A stretch of DNA of 16,292 nucleotides from Acholeplasmatales bacterium (GTDB lineage: Bacteria; Bacillota_I; Bacilli_A; Acholeplasmatales; Anaeroplasmataceae): assembly GCA_016288675.1 (NCBI GenBank), contig JAEELC010000160.1, positions 1 to 16,292 on the forward strand, given 5' to 3'. The notes below the pieces were generated by a model, which was not told the origin of the DNA, searched no databases, and saw only the letters and a program-made list of their open reading frames with translations. Positions within the stretch are counted from its first letter, which is position 1. Each line of letters begins with the position of its first letter. The translations under genes were made by a program, and so were the position numbers. This document shows positions 7,448-14,657 of this stretch, piece after piece.

Positions 7448-8408
7448 GAAGAAAACATTTAAAAAGATTTTAAAAGCTATTAGAGATCATGAAACTATTT
7501 TAATTCATGGTCATGTTAGACCAGATGGTGACTGTATTGGTTCACAAATTGGTTTAAAAAAATTAATTTTAGCAAATTTCCCAGAAAAGAAAGTTAAGGT
7601 TGTTGGTGACGTTTGTGAATATTGTAAATTCGTTGGAGTACCTGATGGTGCAGAGGATGAAGAATACAGAGGAGCTTTATCAATTGTTGTAGACTGTGGT
7701 AATGCTGAACGTATTAGTGATCAAAGATACAAATTTGGTGATACTTTAGTTAAAATTGATCACCACGTTGAAGATACACCATATGGTGATATTTCTTATG
7801 TTGAAGATAGCGCTGGTTCTTGTACTCAAATCATTACTGATTTTGCTCGCCAAATGAAGCTAATGATGACTTTAGATGCTGCATATCCTTTATATGTAGG
7901 TATGGTAACAGATACAGGTAGATTTAGATTTGATTCTGTAACTTCAACTACATTTGAAGATGCTGCATATTTATTATCTTGTGGTGTTAATATTGAAGAT
8001 GTAGATAATCATTTATCAGTTACAACATTAAAGACATTAAAATTACAAGGTTATGTATTATCTAATTTCAAGGCTACAGATAATGGTTATGCATATATCT
8101 GCATGACTCAAGATATCGTTAAAGAATATGGTGTAACTAACGAAGAAGCTGCAAACCAAGTATCAACACTTGCTGGTATTGAAGGTTATCCAGTTTGGGG
8201 TCTATTCATGGAATATCCTGATGAGATCCGTATTCGTATTAGAAGCCGTGGACCTGAAATTAAGACATTAGCTAATAAATACAATGGTGGTGGACATGAA
8301 AAGGCTGCTGGAGCTCATTTGGATAATTGGGAACAGTTACCTGACTTTTTAAATGATGTTGACCAACTTGTTAAGCAATATAAAGATTCTCTTGTTAAAG
8401 AAGATTAA
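7437..8408 (+). CDS. DHH/DHHA1 phosphoesterase, NrnA type (copy 2, tandem paralogue)
   Basis: A 323-residue paralogue of the preceding gene, read in another frame and overlapping it by 11 bases. Motifs: HGHVRPDGD (24-32), VVDCG with D86, KIDHH (106-110), MVTDTGRFRF (156-165) and a C-terminal NGGGHEKAAGA in which the first glycine of the usual GGGGH is Asn. All metal ligands are kept, so it should be active. AGAGG (7429-7433) is only 3 bases from the ATG; no better start exists because the DHH domain begins soon after. Clear divergence between the two copies over their whole length suggests an old duplication with split substrates, for example oligoribonucleotides versus pAp, though this cannot be assigned to a copy here. 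Confidence 0.9.
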   Translation: MDNKKKTFKKILKAIRDHETILIHGHVRPDGDCIGSQIGLKKLILANFPEKKVKVVGDVCEYCKFVGVPDGAEDEEYRGALSIVVDCGNAERISDQRYKFGDTLVKIDHHVEDTPYGDISYVEDSAGSCTQIITDFARQMKLMMTLDAAYPLYVGMVTDTGRFRFDSVTSTTFEDAAYLLSCGVNIEDVDNHLSVTTLKTLKLQGYVLSNFKATDNGYAYICMTQDIVKEYGVTNEEAANQVSTLAGIEGYPVWGLFMEYPDEIRIRIRSRGPEIKTLANKYNGGGHEKAAGAHLDNWEQLPDFLNDVDQLVKQYKDSLVKED

Positions 8409-8414
8409 TTTTTT

Positions 8415-8451
8415 AAGCTTATGAATAGATCATTATTCGTAAGCTTTTTTT
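8415..8451 (+). terminator. Intrinsic terminator of the DHH pair
   Basis: A 12 bp stem with one G-U pair (8415-8426 against 8435-8446), 8-base loop, then a T-run 8445-8451. It begins 7 bases after the TAA. The reverse strand lacks a U-tail, so it works on this strand only. Confidence 0.88.
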
Positions 8452-8501
8452 AAATTATTATGAAAAAAAGTGTAAATTAATTATTTTAAACCTGTTTTGA
8501 G

Positions 8502-8530
8502 TTGGTTAAAAAAAGCGCTTATGTTATAAT
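8502..8530 (+). promoter_or_regulatory. Promoter of the flippase-like gene
   Basis: TGTTATAAT at 8522-8530 is a perfect extended -10. A weak -35, TTGGTT (8502-8507), lies 17 bp upstream. Its position shows that the upstream in-frame ATG at 8502 cannot be the start, since transcription should begin near 8537. Confidence 0.75.
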
Positions 8531-8558
8531 TAACTTACAAGAGCAAGGAGATTTGTTT

Positions 8559-9761
8559 ATGGAAAATAAAATCGAACCTACTGTAAAAAAGAAAAGTAGC
8601 AAGAAAAAAATAATAGCGGAAATAGTATTAATAGTAGCTTTACTTGTGTTTGTTGTTAGTATGTTTATGAATGATGGCTCAACTACACCTGCAGAAATAG
8701 GAGAAGCTGTAACTAATGCAAGATATAGATATTTCTTTGCGGCAATAGGTGTATTATTAGGATATATGTTTGTTGGTTCATTATCATTACGCACAATAAT
8801 GCGCAAGACTGGTGTTAAAGCTAGCTTTATAGATACAGTTTTAATATCTCAAACTGAATATTTTTTCAATGGAATTACACCAGGAGCTGTTGGTGGTCAA
8901 CCATTCCAAGTTTTCGCATTTAATCAAGTTGGAGTTCCTGCAAGTAAATCAACAGGTGCTATTTTAATGAACTTTGTTTGTGGAATGCTTGCACAGCTTA
9001 CATTAGCTTTATGTTCTTTAGCATTCTATCCATTAATTTTAGAGAAATGTCCTAGTATGATTACTCCATTCTGGATTGGATTCTTTGTAAATGCTTTAGG
9101 TACATTATTCTTTGCATTCTTAGGATTTTCAAAAATATTTAGAAAACTAATGGTAAAACTTATGAACTGGGTTTCTACATGGAAAATCATGCGTAAATTT
9201 AAAGGTATTGATAAGAAATTTGAAGAATATATGACTAATGCACAAACTGCATTTAGCTTAGCTTGGGCGCATAAGTCTACATTCTTAATTGCTTATGCAT
9301 GTAAGTTGTTACAATTTATAATCTTATATGCTATACCATTCTTTATTTTAAAAGCTATTAGAATGCCTGTAGGACACGAAGCGGGACAGCTTGATTGTAC
9401 AATGATTTATAAGGTTGTAATGATAACAAGCTTTGCGATGATTACAGCAAGCTATGTTCCTACTCCAGGAGCTACAGGTGCACTTGAATTCGCTTTTAAA
9501 GGCTTCTTCTTACCTTTACTAATAATGTCAGGTACTGAGCCTACAGGAGCTGAATCTGCAAATGCTACAGCTGGTGTATTATTATGGAGAATTGTTTCAT
9601 ATTATATGCTTATGCTATTTAGCTTTATTTCATATTTTGTATTCACTAAGAAACAACATAGAGATTTTAAAATAGATAATTTACAAAAATCAGATAATTG
9701 CCAATTAGATAATGAAAAATTATCTGAAGAAATAAATGAAACTGAAGTTTCAAATGATTAA
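8559..9761 (+). CDS. Polytopic membrane protein, UPF0104/flippase-like (LPG-synthase TM domain family)
   Basis: A 400-residue integral membrane protein. An in-frame ATG lies further upstream at 8502, but the start at 8559 is chosen because AAGGAG (8545-8550) is 8 bases before it and the promoter -10 lies between the two. A basic N-terminus (VKKKSSKKK) precedes about eight hydrophobic segments at roughly 19-36, 58-77, 135-159, 170-189, 242-264, 283-299, 310-323 and 342-362. Two family motifs are clear: NGITPGAVGGQP near 104-115 and PTPGATGALE at 301-310. This domain occurs in MprF and AglD-like proteins linked to lipid flipping or lipid-linked sugar transfer; the soluble aminoacyl-lipid synthase domain of MprF is absent. 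A charged, Asp/Asn/Glu-rich tail of about 35 residues ends it. Function beyond lipid handling is unknown. Single gene between its own promoter and a terminator. Confidence 0.83.
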   Translation: MENKIEPTVKKKSSKKKIIAEIVLIVALLVFVVSMFMNDGSTTPAEIGEAVTNARYRYFFAAIGVLLGYMFVGSLSLRTIMRKTGVKASFIDTVLISQTEYFFNGITPGAVGGQPFQVFAFNQVGVPASKSTGAILMNFVCGMLAQLTLALCSLAFYPLILEKCPSMITPFWIGFFVNALGTLFFAFLGFSKIFRKLMVKLMNWVSTWKIMRKFKGIDKKFEEYMTNAQTAFSLAWAHKSTFLIAYACKLLQFIILYAIPFFILKAIRMPVGHEAGQLDCTMIYKVVMITSFAMITASYVPTPGATGALEFAFKGFFLPLLIMSGTEPTGAESANATAGVLLWRIVSYYMLMLFSFISYFVFTKKQHRDFKIDNLQKSDNCQLDNEKLSEEINETEVSND

Positions 9762-9780
9762 AATATCGTTCAACAAGGTC

Positions 9781-9803
9781 AAACGGGAATAATTCCCGTT
9801 TTT
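9781..9803 (+). terminator. Intrinsic terminator after the flippase-like gene
   Basis: AAACGGGAA (9781-9789) pairs with TTCCCGTTT (9793-9801) around the 3-base loop TAA, with a T-run 9799-9803. It lies 19 bases after the stop codon. Confidence 0.9.
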
Positions 9804-9804
9804 C

Positions 9805-9833
9805 TTTACTTTTATAAATAAATTTGATAAAAT
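9805..9833 (+). promoter_or_regulatory. Promoter of the T-box/hisS-aspS operon
   Basis: TTTACT (9805-9810, four of six to TTGACA) and TAAAAT (9828-9833) are 17 bp apart, with TGA before the -10 as an extended element. Transcription would start near 9840, just ahead of the T-box stem I. It abuts the terminator of the previous gene. Confidence 0.7.
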
Positions 9834-9849
9834 AGATTGATATTAAAAT

Positions 9850-10047
9850 GAAGATGAAGAAGAGTATTTAATTACCTTTATTCTAAGCGAGAACTGTATG
9901 GTGAAAGAGTTCAATAAAGAATTAAAGAAGACACTTCGGAATGATTGAAAAGAATCCGTATCAGGCGTTAACGACAATGAGCTAACTATGTTTAGAAAAT
10001 AAGGTGGCACCACGTCTAAAACGTCCTTTGTACAAGGATGTTTTTTT
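9850..10047 (+). promoter_or_regulatory. T-box riboswitch leader of hisS-aspS; specifier region GACAC, probably tRNA-Asp
   Basis: The leader senses uncharged tRNA and lets transcription continue into the synthetase operon. Stem I can be drawn by hand: basal GAAG (9856-9859) with CTTC (9934-9937); a specifier loop with the AGTA element (9863-9866); TTTAATT (9867-9873) with AATTAAA (9920-9926); CTTTATT (9876-9882) with AATAAAG (9913-9919); a bulge with AGCGA; GAACT (9891-9895) with AGTTC (9908-9912); and a terminal loop containing GGTGAAA. The 3' side of the specifier loop reads GAA-GAC-A, so the canonical codon is Asp GAC (9930-9932) followed by a purine; His CAC overlaps at 9932-9934. The T-box AAGGTGGCACCACG is at 10001-10014. 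The antiterminator pairs AAGG with CCTT (10025-10028) and ACG with CGT (10022-10024), leaving a 7-base bulge starting TGGC, which pairs with tRNA ending GCCA. Confidence 0.93.
10018..10047 (+). terminator. Regulated intrinsic terminator of the T-box leader
   Basis: AAAACGTCCTT (10018-10028) pairs with AAGGATG plus Ts (10034-10044), with one G-U pair and a 5-base loop, followed by a T-run to 10047. Its 5' arm (10022-10028) is the same sequence that closes the antiterminator, so the two folds exclude each other. Confidence 0.9.
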
Positions 10048-10067
10048 ATTTTTTTAGGAGGTAAATT

Positions 10068-11381
10068 ATGATAAGTCGTCCAAGAGGAACCCAAGATATT
10101 CTTCCAGGTGAAGTAGAATACTGGCAAAAGATTGAAAATTATTTAAGAAGAATATGTTCTTTATATAACTATAAAGAAGTACGTACACCAATATTTGAAT
10201 CAGGTAACTTATTCCATAGAGATCAAAACGATTCAAGTGATATGGTTACAAAAGAAACTTACGACTTCAAGGATAGAGGAGATAGAGATTTAACTCTACG
10301 TCCTGAAGGTACTGCTGGTGCAGCACGTGCATTTATTGAAAATAAGCTATATGCACAAAATCCAGTCACAAAGTTATTCTACATGGGACCAATTTTTAGA
10401 TATGAAAGACCAAGCCAAGGTAGACAACGTCAATTCCATCAATTTGGTGTTGAAGCATATGGTTCAAATGATCCATTACTTGATGCAGAAGTAATCGCTC
10501 TTGCAGTTACTGCAATTAAAGGTTTAGGTTTATCTGGTGTTAAAGTTAAGATTAATACATTAGGTGATGAAGCATCACGTAACAGATATAGAGATGAATT
10601 AGTTAACTACTTTACTCCACATTATGATGATTTATGTGAAGACTGTAAGGTACGTTTAAAAAAGAATCCACTTAGAATTCTAGATTGTAAGGTAGATGGT
10701 GATAAGGATTATTTTAAGGCCGCTCCAGTAATCACTGATTATTTATCAGAAGAATCTAAGTCTCACTTTGATAAGGTTTTAAACGCTTTAAAAGAAATGA
10801 ATATTGATTTTGAAGTAGATCCAACTCTAGTAAGAGGTTTAGATTATTATACATATACTGTATTTGAAATCGAAGCTAATATTAAAGATTTCGGTGCAGC
10901 TAATGTAATTTGTGCTGGTGGTAGATATAATAATCTAGTTAAAGAACTAGATGGTCCAGAAACTCCAGCTGTTGGACTAGCATTTGGTATGGAACGTTTA
11001 ATTCTAGCTTTACAAAGCGAGAATAGACTTCCTCGTATTGATGCAACTAGCCATATCTACTTTATTGGTTTAGGTGATAGAGCTAATGCTGCAATAAGCC
11101 GTATCATGAATGTTTGCCGTTTCGGTGGATTAAAGTGTGATACAGACTATACACATGGTTCATTAAAGAGTCAATTTAAGAAGGCTGATAAGGCTTTAGC
11201 TATGTTTACAGCAATACTAGGTGATAATGAACTTGATAATGCACAAATAAACATCAAGAATAATGAGACTGATGAACAAGAAACAATCAATATTAATGAT
11301 GTTTATCCATATGTAGTTAAGTATATTCAAAGTAAGAGTACAAGCAAATGTGCATCATGCCCATCTGCTAAGGAGGAATAA
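10068..11381 (+). CDS. hisS: Histidine--tRNA ligase (HisRS)
   Basis: A 437-residue class II synthetase charging tRNA-His in the cytoplasm. The start MISRPRGTQDILPGE is the standard HisRS opening, 6 bases after AGGAGG (10056-10061). Motif 2 is at about 105-127 (FRYERPSQGRQRQFHQFG), the histidine-specific LVRGLDYYTYTVFE at 254-267, GGRYNNL at 284-290, and motif 3 (VGLAFGMERLIL) at 302-313. Between motif 2 and the His-specific block lies the LCEDC...NPLRILDCK insertion, whose cysteines may bind zinc. A C-terminal anticodon-binding domain follows, with a short tail containing CASC (428-431). The final codons AAG GAG GAA double as the ribosome binding site of aspS, with one base between the genes. 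Expression should be controlled by the T-box leader. Confidence 0.98.
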   Translation: MISRPRGTQDILPGEVEYWQKIENYLRRICSLYNYKEVRTPIFESGNLFHRDQNDSSDMVTKETYDFKDRGDRDLTLRPEGTAGAARAFIENKLYAQNPVTKLFYMGPIFRYERPSQGRQRQFHQFGVEAYGSNDPLLDAEVIALAVTAIKGLGLSGVKVKINTLGDEASRNRYRDELVNYFTPHYDDLCEDCKVRLKKNPLRILDCKVDGDKDYFKAAPVITDYLSEESKSHFDKVLNALKEMNIDFEVDPTLVRGLDYYTYTVFEIEANIKDFGAANVICAGGRYNNLVKELDGPETPAVGLAFGMERLILALQSENRLPRIDATSHIYFIGLGDRANAAISRIMNVCRFGGLKCDTDYTHGSLKSQFKKADKALAMFTAILGDNELDNAQINIKNNETDEQETININDVYPYVVKYIQSKSTSKCASCPSAKEE

Positions 11382-11382
11382 T

Positions 11383-12684
11383 ATGGTACGTACAAAGATT
11401 AAAGATATTAAGTTAGGTGAAGTAAATCATGTAGCGGGTTTCGTTGAAAATATTCGTAATAAGAAGACAATGTGCTTCATTGTATTACGTGATATTTCAG
11501 GTAAGCTACAAATTACAATTGAAAAGGGTAAGCATCCAGAAATGGAAGAAGATCTTGCTCGTATTACTGTTGATTCAGTAATTGAAGCTACAGGTCTTGT
11601 TCAAGCTAGCGAATATGTTAAGCTTAATGGTATGGAAATGTATCCAGATACTATTAAGATTGATTCTATTGCAGAAGCTAACCCAATTGTCGCTCCTGTT
11701 GGTGAAGAAACAAACATCGATACTCGTTTAGACTATCGTTGGGTAGATATCAGAACTGATAAGAACACATTAATGTTTAAGGTTCAATCTTTATTTGTAA
11801 ATAAGATGCGTGAATTCTTAAATATCAATGAATTTACTGAAATTCATACACCAAAGCTAATTGGTGCTGAATCAGAATCTGGTGCTGGTGTATTTAAGGT
11901 AGATTATTTTGGTAGAGATGCATTCCTTGCACAATCTCCACAATTCTATAAGCAAATGGCTATGGCTGCTGGTCTAGAACGTATTTACGAAGTAGGACCT
12001 GTATTCCGTGCAGAAAAGTTTGCAACACGTAAGCATTCAACAGAATTCACTTCATTTGACCTTGAATTTGCATATATTGATTCATTTAAGGATGTTATGC
12101 ATATGGAAGAAGAAATGATTACTTATGCATTAAAGGCTGTTAAGGAAACTTATGGTGATGAAATTAAGAAGGTATTTGACATTGATGTTGTAGTACCTAC
12201 ACTTCCTTTCCCTGTAATGGACTTACAAGATGTATATAAGGAACTAGAATCTCGTTATGGTTATACAGTACCTGAAAGTGAAAAGGGTGACCTTACAACT
12301 GAAGGTGAAAGAATGGTTGCTAAGCTAAGCCAAGATATGTTTGGTCATGAATTCTTATTCGTAACTGGTTATTCAAAAGAAAACCGTGCATTCTATCATA
12401 TGAGAGATGAACATGGTGTTCCATGTGGTTATGACTTAATTTGGAAAGGTTGCGAAATTACTACAGGTGCTCAACGTGAACACAGATATGATATCTTAAA
12501 GGCTCAAGCTGCTGAAAAGGGTCTAGGTAAGGATATTGAATTCTACCTACAATTCTTTAAGTATGGTGTTCCACCACACGGTGGTTTTGCTATCGGTGTA
12601 GATAGAATTACTATGTTATTATTCAATGTTGGTATTCGTGAAGCTGAATTCATCTTCCGTGGACCAGATAGATTAAATCCATAA
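11383..12684 (+). CDS. aspS: Aspartate--tRNA ligase, archaeal/eukaryotic-type (AspRS)
   Basis: A 433-residue class IIb synthetase. The start at 11383 is chosen over an in-frame ATG at 11350 because AAGGAGG (11370-11376) is 6 bases before it and the earlier one lies inside hisS. An N-terminal OB anticodon-binding domain (about 7-96) is followed by the catalytic domain: motif 1 near 144-159, a flipping-loop region GAESESGAG, FLAQSPQFYKQM, motif 2 with FRAE (208-211), and motif 3 GGFAIGVDR (401-408). It ends IFRGPDRLNP. It lacks the roughly 100-residue GAD insertion of the usual bacterial AspRS (about 590 residues), so it is of the short archaeal/eukaryotic type. These enzymes may be discriminating or may also make Asp-tRNA(Asn); this cannot be settled by eye. 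AsnRS is excluded as first choice by overall pattern and by the Asp-type T-box. Confidence 0.93.
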   Translation: MVRTKIKDIKLGEVNHVAGFVENIRNKKTMCFIVLRDISGKLQITIEKGKHPEMEEDLARITVDSVIEATGLVQASEYVKLNGMEMYPDTIKIDSIAEANPIVAPVGEETNIDTRLDYRWVDIRTDKNTLMFKVQSLFVNKMREFLNINEFTEIHTPKLIGAESESGAGVFKVDYFGRDAFLAQSPQFYKQMAMAAGLERIYEVGPVFRAEKFATRKHSTEFTSFDLEFAYIDSFKDVMHMEEEMITYALKAVKETYGDEIKKVFDIDVVVPTLPFPVMDLQDVYKELESRYGYTVPESEKGDLTTEGERMVAKLSQDMFGHEFLFVTGYSKENRAFYHMRDEHGVPCGYDLIWKGCEITTGAQREHRYDILKAQAAEKGLGKDIEFYLQFFKYGVPPHGGFAIGVDRITMLLFNVGIREAEFIFRGPDRLNP

Positions 12685-12698
12685 TTATAGGTGATTAT

Positions 12699-13172
12699 AT
12701 GTCACATATAAGCTGGGATGAATATTTTATGGGTGTAGCGCTCCTTTCAAGTGAGCGCTCTAAAGACCCACATACTAAAGTTGGTGCTTGTATTGTAAAT
12801 ACTCGTAACAGAATAGTTGGAATTGGTTATAATGGATTTCCTTATGGATGTAACGATACAGATTATCCATGGGGTAATGCTCAAGACGCTAAATTCCTAG
12901 ACACTAAATATCCATATGTGGTTCATGCTGAAGCTAATGCAATCTTAAATGCTACACAAAGCTTACTTGATGCACGTATTTATGTATCTTTATTCCCTTG
13001 TAATGAATGCGCTAAGCTTATCATTCAATCAGGAATTAAAGAGGTAGTATACATGTCTGATAAATATTCTGGTACTGATACAAATATTGCTAGTAAGCGT
13101 ATGCTTGAAAGTGCTGGCGTAAAAGTTAGACAAATGAATGAAATAAGCATTACACTTAAGAAAGGAGAATAA
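12699..13172 (+). CDS. Zinc-dependent dCMP deaminase-like protein (ComEB family)
   Basis: A 157-residue cytoplasmic cytidine/deoxycytidylate deaminase fold protein, likely converting dCMP to dUMP for dTMP synthesis. The zinc site is clear: H76-A-E78 (VVHAEANAI) with the catalytic Glu, and PCNEC with C101 and C104. The N-terminal WDEYFMGVA, the DPHTKVGA segment and the YNGFPYGC stretch are typical of dCMP deaminases rather than of cytidine or tRNA-adenosine deaminases. AGGTGAT at 12689-12695 matches the downstream half of the full Shine-Dalgarno consensus, so its short distance to the ATG is normal. It follows aspS by 14 bases and precedes lspA by 2, with no terminator, so it is probably in the T-box operon. 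Confidence 0.9.
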   Translation: MSHISWDEYFMGVALLSSERSKDPHTKVGACIVNTRNRIVGIGYNGFPYGCNDTDYPWGNAQDAKFLDTKYPYVVHAEANAILNATQSLLDARIYVSLFPCNECAKLIIQSGIKEVVYMSDKYSGTDTNIASKRMLESAGVKVRQMNEISITLKKGE

Positions 13173-13174
13173 GA

Positions 13175-13729
13175 ATGATTTTATCAATTCTAATTGCTCT
13201 TTTAGTTATTATATTAGATCAAATAACTAAATCAGTTGTTGTATCTAATATGACATTAGGAGAGAATATTACAATTATTCCAAACCTACTTAAGTTTCAT
13301 TATGTTCAAAATACAGGAGCTGCATTTTCAAGCTTAGATGATGCTACTCCATTGCTATTAGTTATTTCACTTGTTGCAACTGTAGCACTTGCGTATTGCT
13401 TAGTTAAATATACAGATTATTTAGCTCATAAATTATTATCAGTATCAATTAGCTTTGTACTTGGTGGATGCATTGGGAATTTAATTGATAGATTCCTAAC
13501 AGTGATTCATCAACAAGATGGAGTAACTGATTTCATTGAATTATATATTGATAATAAAAATATTATAGGTGGATCTACATTTAATGTAGCTGACGCCTTC
13601 TTAGTTGTTGGTTGTATTATGTTTGTAATCGATGTATTATTCGTAGATACTGCTCGCGCTAAGAAAACAGCACGCCCTGAAATTAAGGAGGACAGTACTG
13701 ATGGAAATAAAGAAAATAGAAATAACTAG
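13175..13729 (+). CDS. lspA: Lipoprotein signal peptidase (signal peptidase II)
   Basis: A 184-residue membrane aspartyl protease that removes the signal peptide of lipidated prolipoproteins. Four hydrophobic segments are visible. Conserved blocks: LDQITK (14-19), VQNTGAAFS (44-52), GGCIGNLIDR (97-106), VTDFIEL with D119, and FNVADAF with D140; the two Asp residues are the catalytic pair. AAAGGAG (13161-13167) is 7 bases before the ATG. A charged tail (after residue 160) extends past the last helix, and its final 29 bases overlap the next gene in another frame. It would process the lipoproteins with LASC lipoboxes encoded at the left of the window. The neighbouring pseudouridine synthase gene is the common partner of lspA in Firmicutes. 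Confidence 0.96.
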   Translation: MILSILIALLVIILDQITKSVVVSNMTLGENITIIPNLLKFHYVQNTGAAFSSLDDATPLLLVISLVATVALAYCLVKYTDYLAHKLLSVSISFVLGGCIGNLIDRFLTVIHQQDGVTDFIELYIDNKNIIGGSTFNVADAFLVVGCIMFVIDVLFVDTARAKKTARPEIKEDSTDGNKENRNN

Positions 13730-14612
13730 CGAAATGCTAGGTATTCGTATTGATAAGGTTTTATCAAGCATTATTGATAAAAGCAGAGAAATTATCTCTG
13801 ATGATATCAAAGATGGTCATGTGCTAGTTAATGGAAAGGTTGTAAAACCAAGCTATAAACTAGAAGAAAATGATGAAGTTACATATCAATTTGATGATCC
13901 TAAGCCTTTAGACCTTGAAGGCGAAGACCTTGGTCTTGAAATTGTTTATGAAGATGATGATGTAGCTGTTGTTAATAAGCCTTCAGGAATGGTAGTACAT
14001 CCTGCAGCTGGTAATCAAGAGCATACATTAGTAAATGGTTTATTATACCAAATGGATTTAGATAGCACTATTAATGGTGTTATTAGACCAGGTATTGTTC
14101 ACCGTATAGATAAAGATACATCAGGGTTACTTATGATTGCTAAAAATGATAAAGCTATGGAAAGCTTGTCAGAGCAATTAAAGTCTCACTCATGTAATCG
14201 TATCTATGTTGGTCTTGTATATGGTACTATTGGAGAAAATGAAGGAAAAGTCATTGCTCCAATTGGTCGTGACAAGGATGACAGAAAAAAGATGTGTGTT
14301 ACAGAAAGTGGTAAAGAAGCTATTACACACTTTAGTGTCTTAGAACGCTATAATGGTTTTACACTTCTTCAATTTAAGCTTGAAACTGGTAGAACACATC
14401 AAATTAGAGTTCATATGAAGTTTATTGGGCATCCTCTTGTTGGAGACCCTGTATATGGACCAAGACACGTTATAGGTAATAACGGTCAATATTTACATGC
14501 TAAAACAATCGGATTCAAACATCCAACTACAGGAGAATATATGGAATTTACTAGTGAACTTCCAGAATATTTCACTGAAATGCTTAGCACATTAACAAAG
14601 AGAGAAATTTAG
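13701..14612 (+). CDS. Pseudouridine synthase, RluA family (RluD/YlyB type)
   Basis: A 303-residue RNA-modifying enzyme, probably acting on 23S rRNA. An S4 RNA-binding domain occupies about 13-62 (RIDKVLSS ... HVLVNGKVVKPSYKLEEND). The catalytic domain shows VVNKPSGMVVHP (90-101), the signature HRIDKDTSGL (134-143) whose D137 is the catalytic aspartate, and GRTHQIRVHM. Length and order match RluD. AAGGAGG (13685-13691), inside lspA, is 9 bases before the ATG and fixes the start, so the 29-base overlap with lspA is real. Last gene of the T-box operon; its stop codon lies in the loop of the terminator. Exact target uridines cannot be told from sequence. Confidence 0.94.
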   Translation: MEIKKIEITSEMLGIRIDKVLSSIIDKSREIISDDIKDGHVLVNGKVVKPSYKLEENDEVTYQFDDPKPLDLEGEDLGLEIVYEDDDVAVVNKPSGMVVHPAAGNQEHTLVNGLLYQMDLDSTINGVIRPGIVHRIDKDTSGLLMIAKNDKAMESLSEQLKSHSCNRIYVGLVYGTIGENEGKVIAPIGRDKDDRKKMCVTESGKEAITHFSVLERYNGFTLLQFKLETGRTHQIRVHMKFIGHPLVGDPVYGPRHVIGNNGQYLHAKTIGFKHPTTGEYMEFTSELPEYFTEMLSTLTKREI

Positions 14613-14626
14613 TTTTCTCTCTTTTT
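14597..14626 (+). terminator. Intrinsic terminator of the hisS-aspS-lspA operon
   Basis: AAAGAGAGAAA (14597-14607) pairs with TTTCTCTCTTT (14614-14624), loop TTTAGT, T-run 14622-14626. The TAG stop codon (14610-14612) lies in the loop, so the last coding codons form the 5' arm. Confidence 0.85.
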
Positions 14627-14657
14627 AATATTTTTTTAAATATTTTAAAAAAAGTTC

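Noticed and set aside
8502..8558. N-terminal extension of the flippase-like protein from an ATG at 8502
   Set aside because: This stretch contains the promoter (-10 at 8525-8530) and the ribosome binding site AAGGAG at 8545-8550 for the ATG at 8559.
9762..10067. A small gene in the 306-base gap before hisS
   Set aside because: The gap is filled by a terminator, a promoter and the T-box leader; no frame with a ribosome binding site was seen.
9843..10127. Minus-strand frame of 94 codons across the T-box region
   Set aside because: It is antisense to the T-box leader, terminator and hisS start; no ribosome binding site or family resemblance was seen.
11350..11382. N-terminal extension of AspRS from an ATG at 11350
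   Set aside because: It lies within the hisS coding end; AAGGAGG at 11370-11376 is correctly spaced for the ATG at 11383, which gives the normal AspRS start.
13701..13729. lspA-pseudouridine synthase overlap as a frameshift or gene fusion
   Set aside because: Both proteins are of normal length, and AAGGAGG at 13685-13691 serves the second start; the overlap is ordinary coupling.
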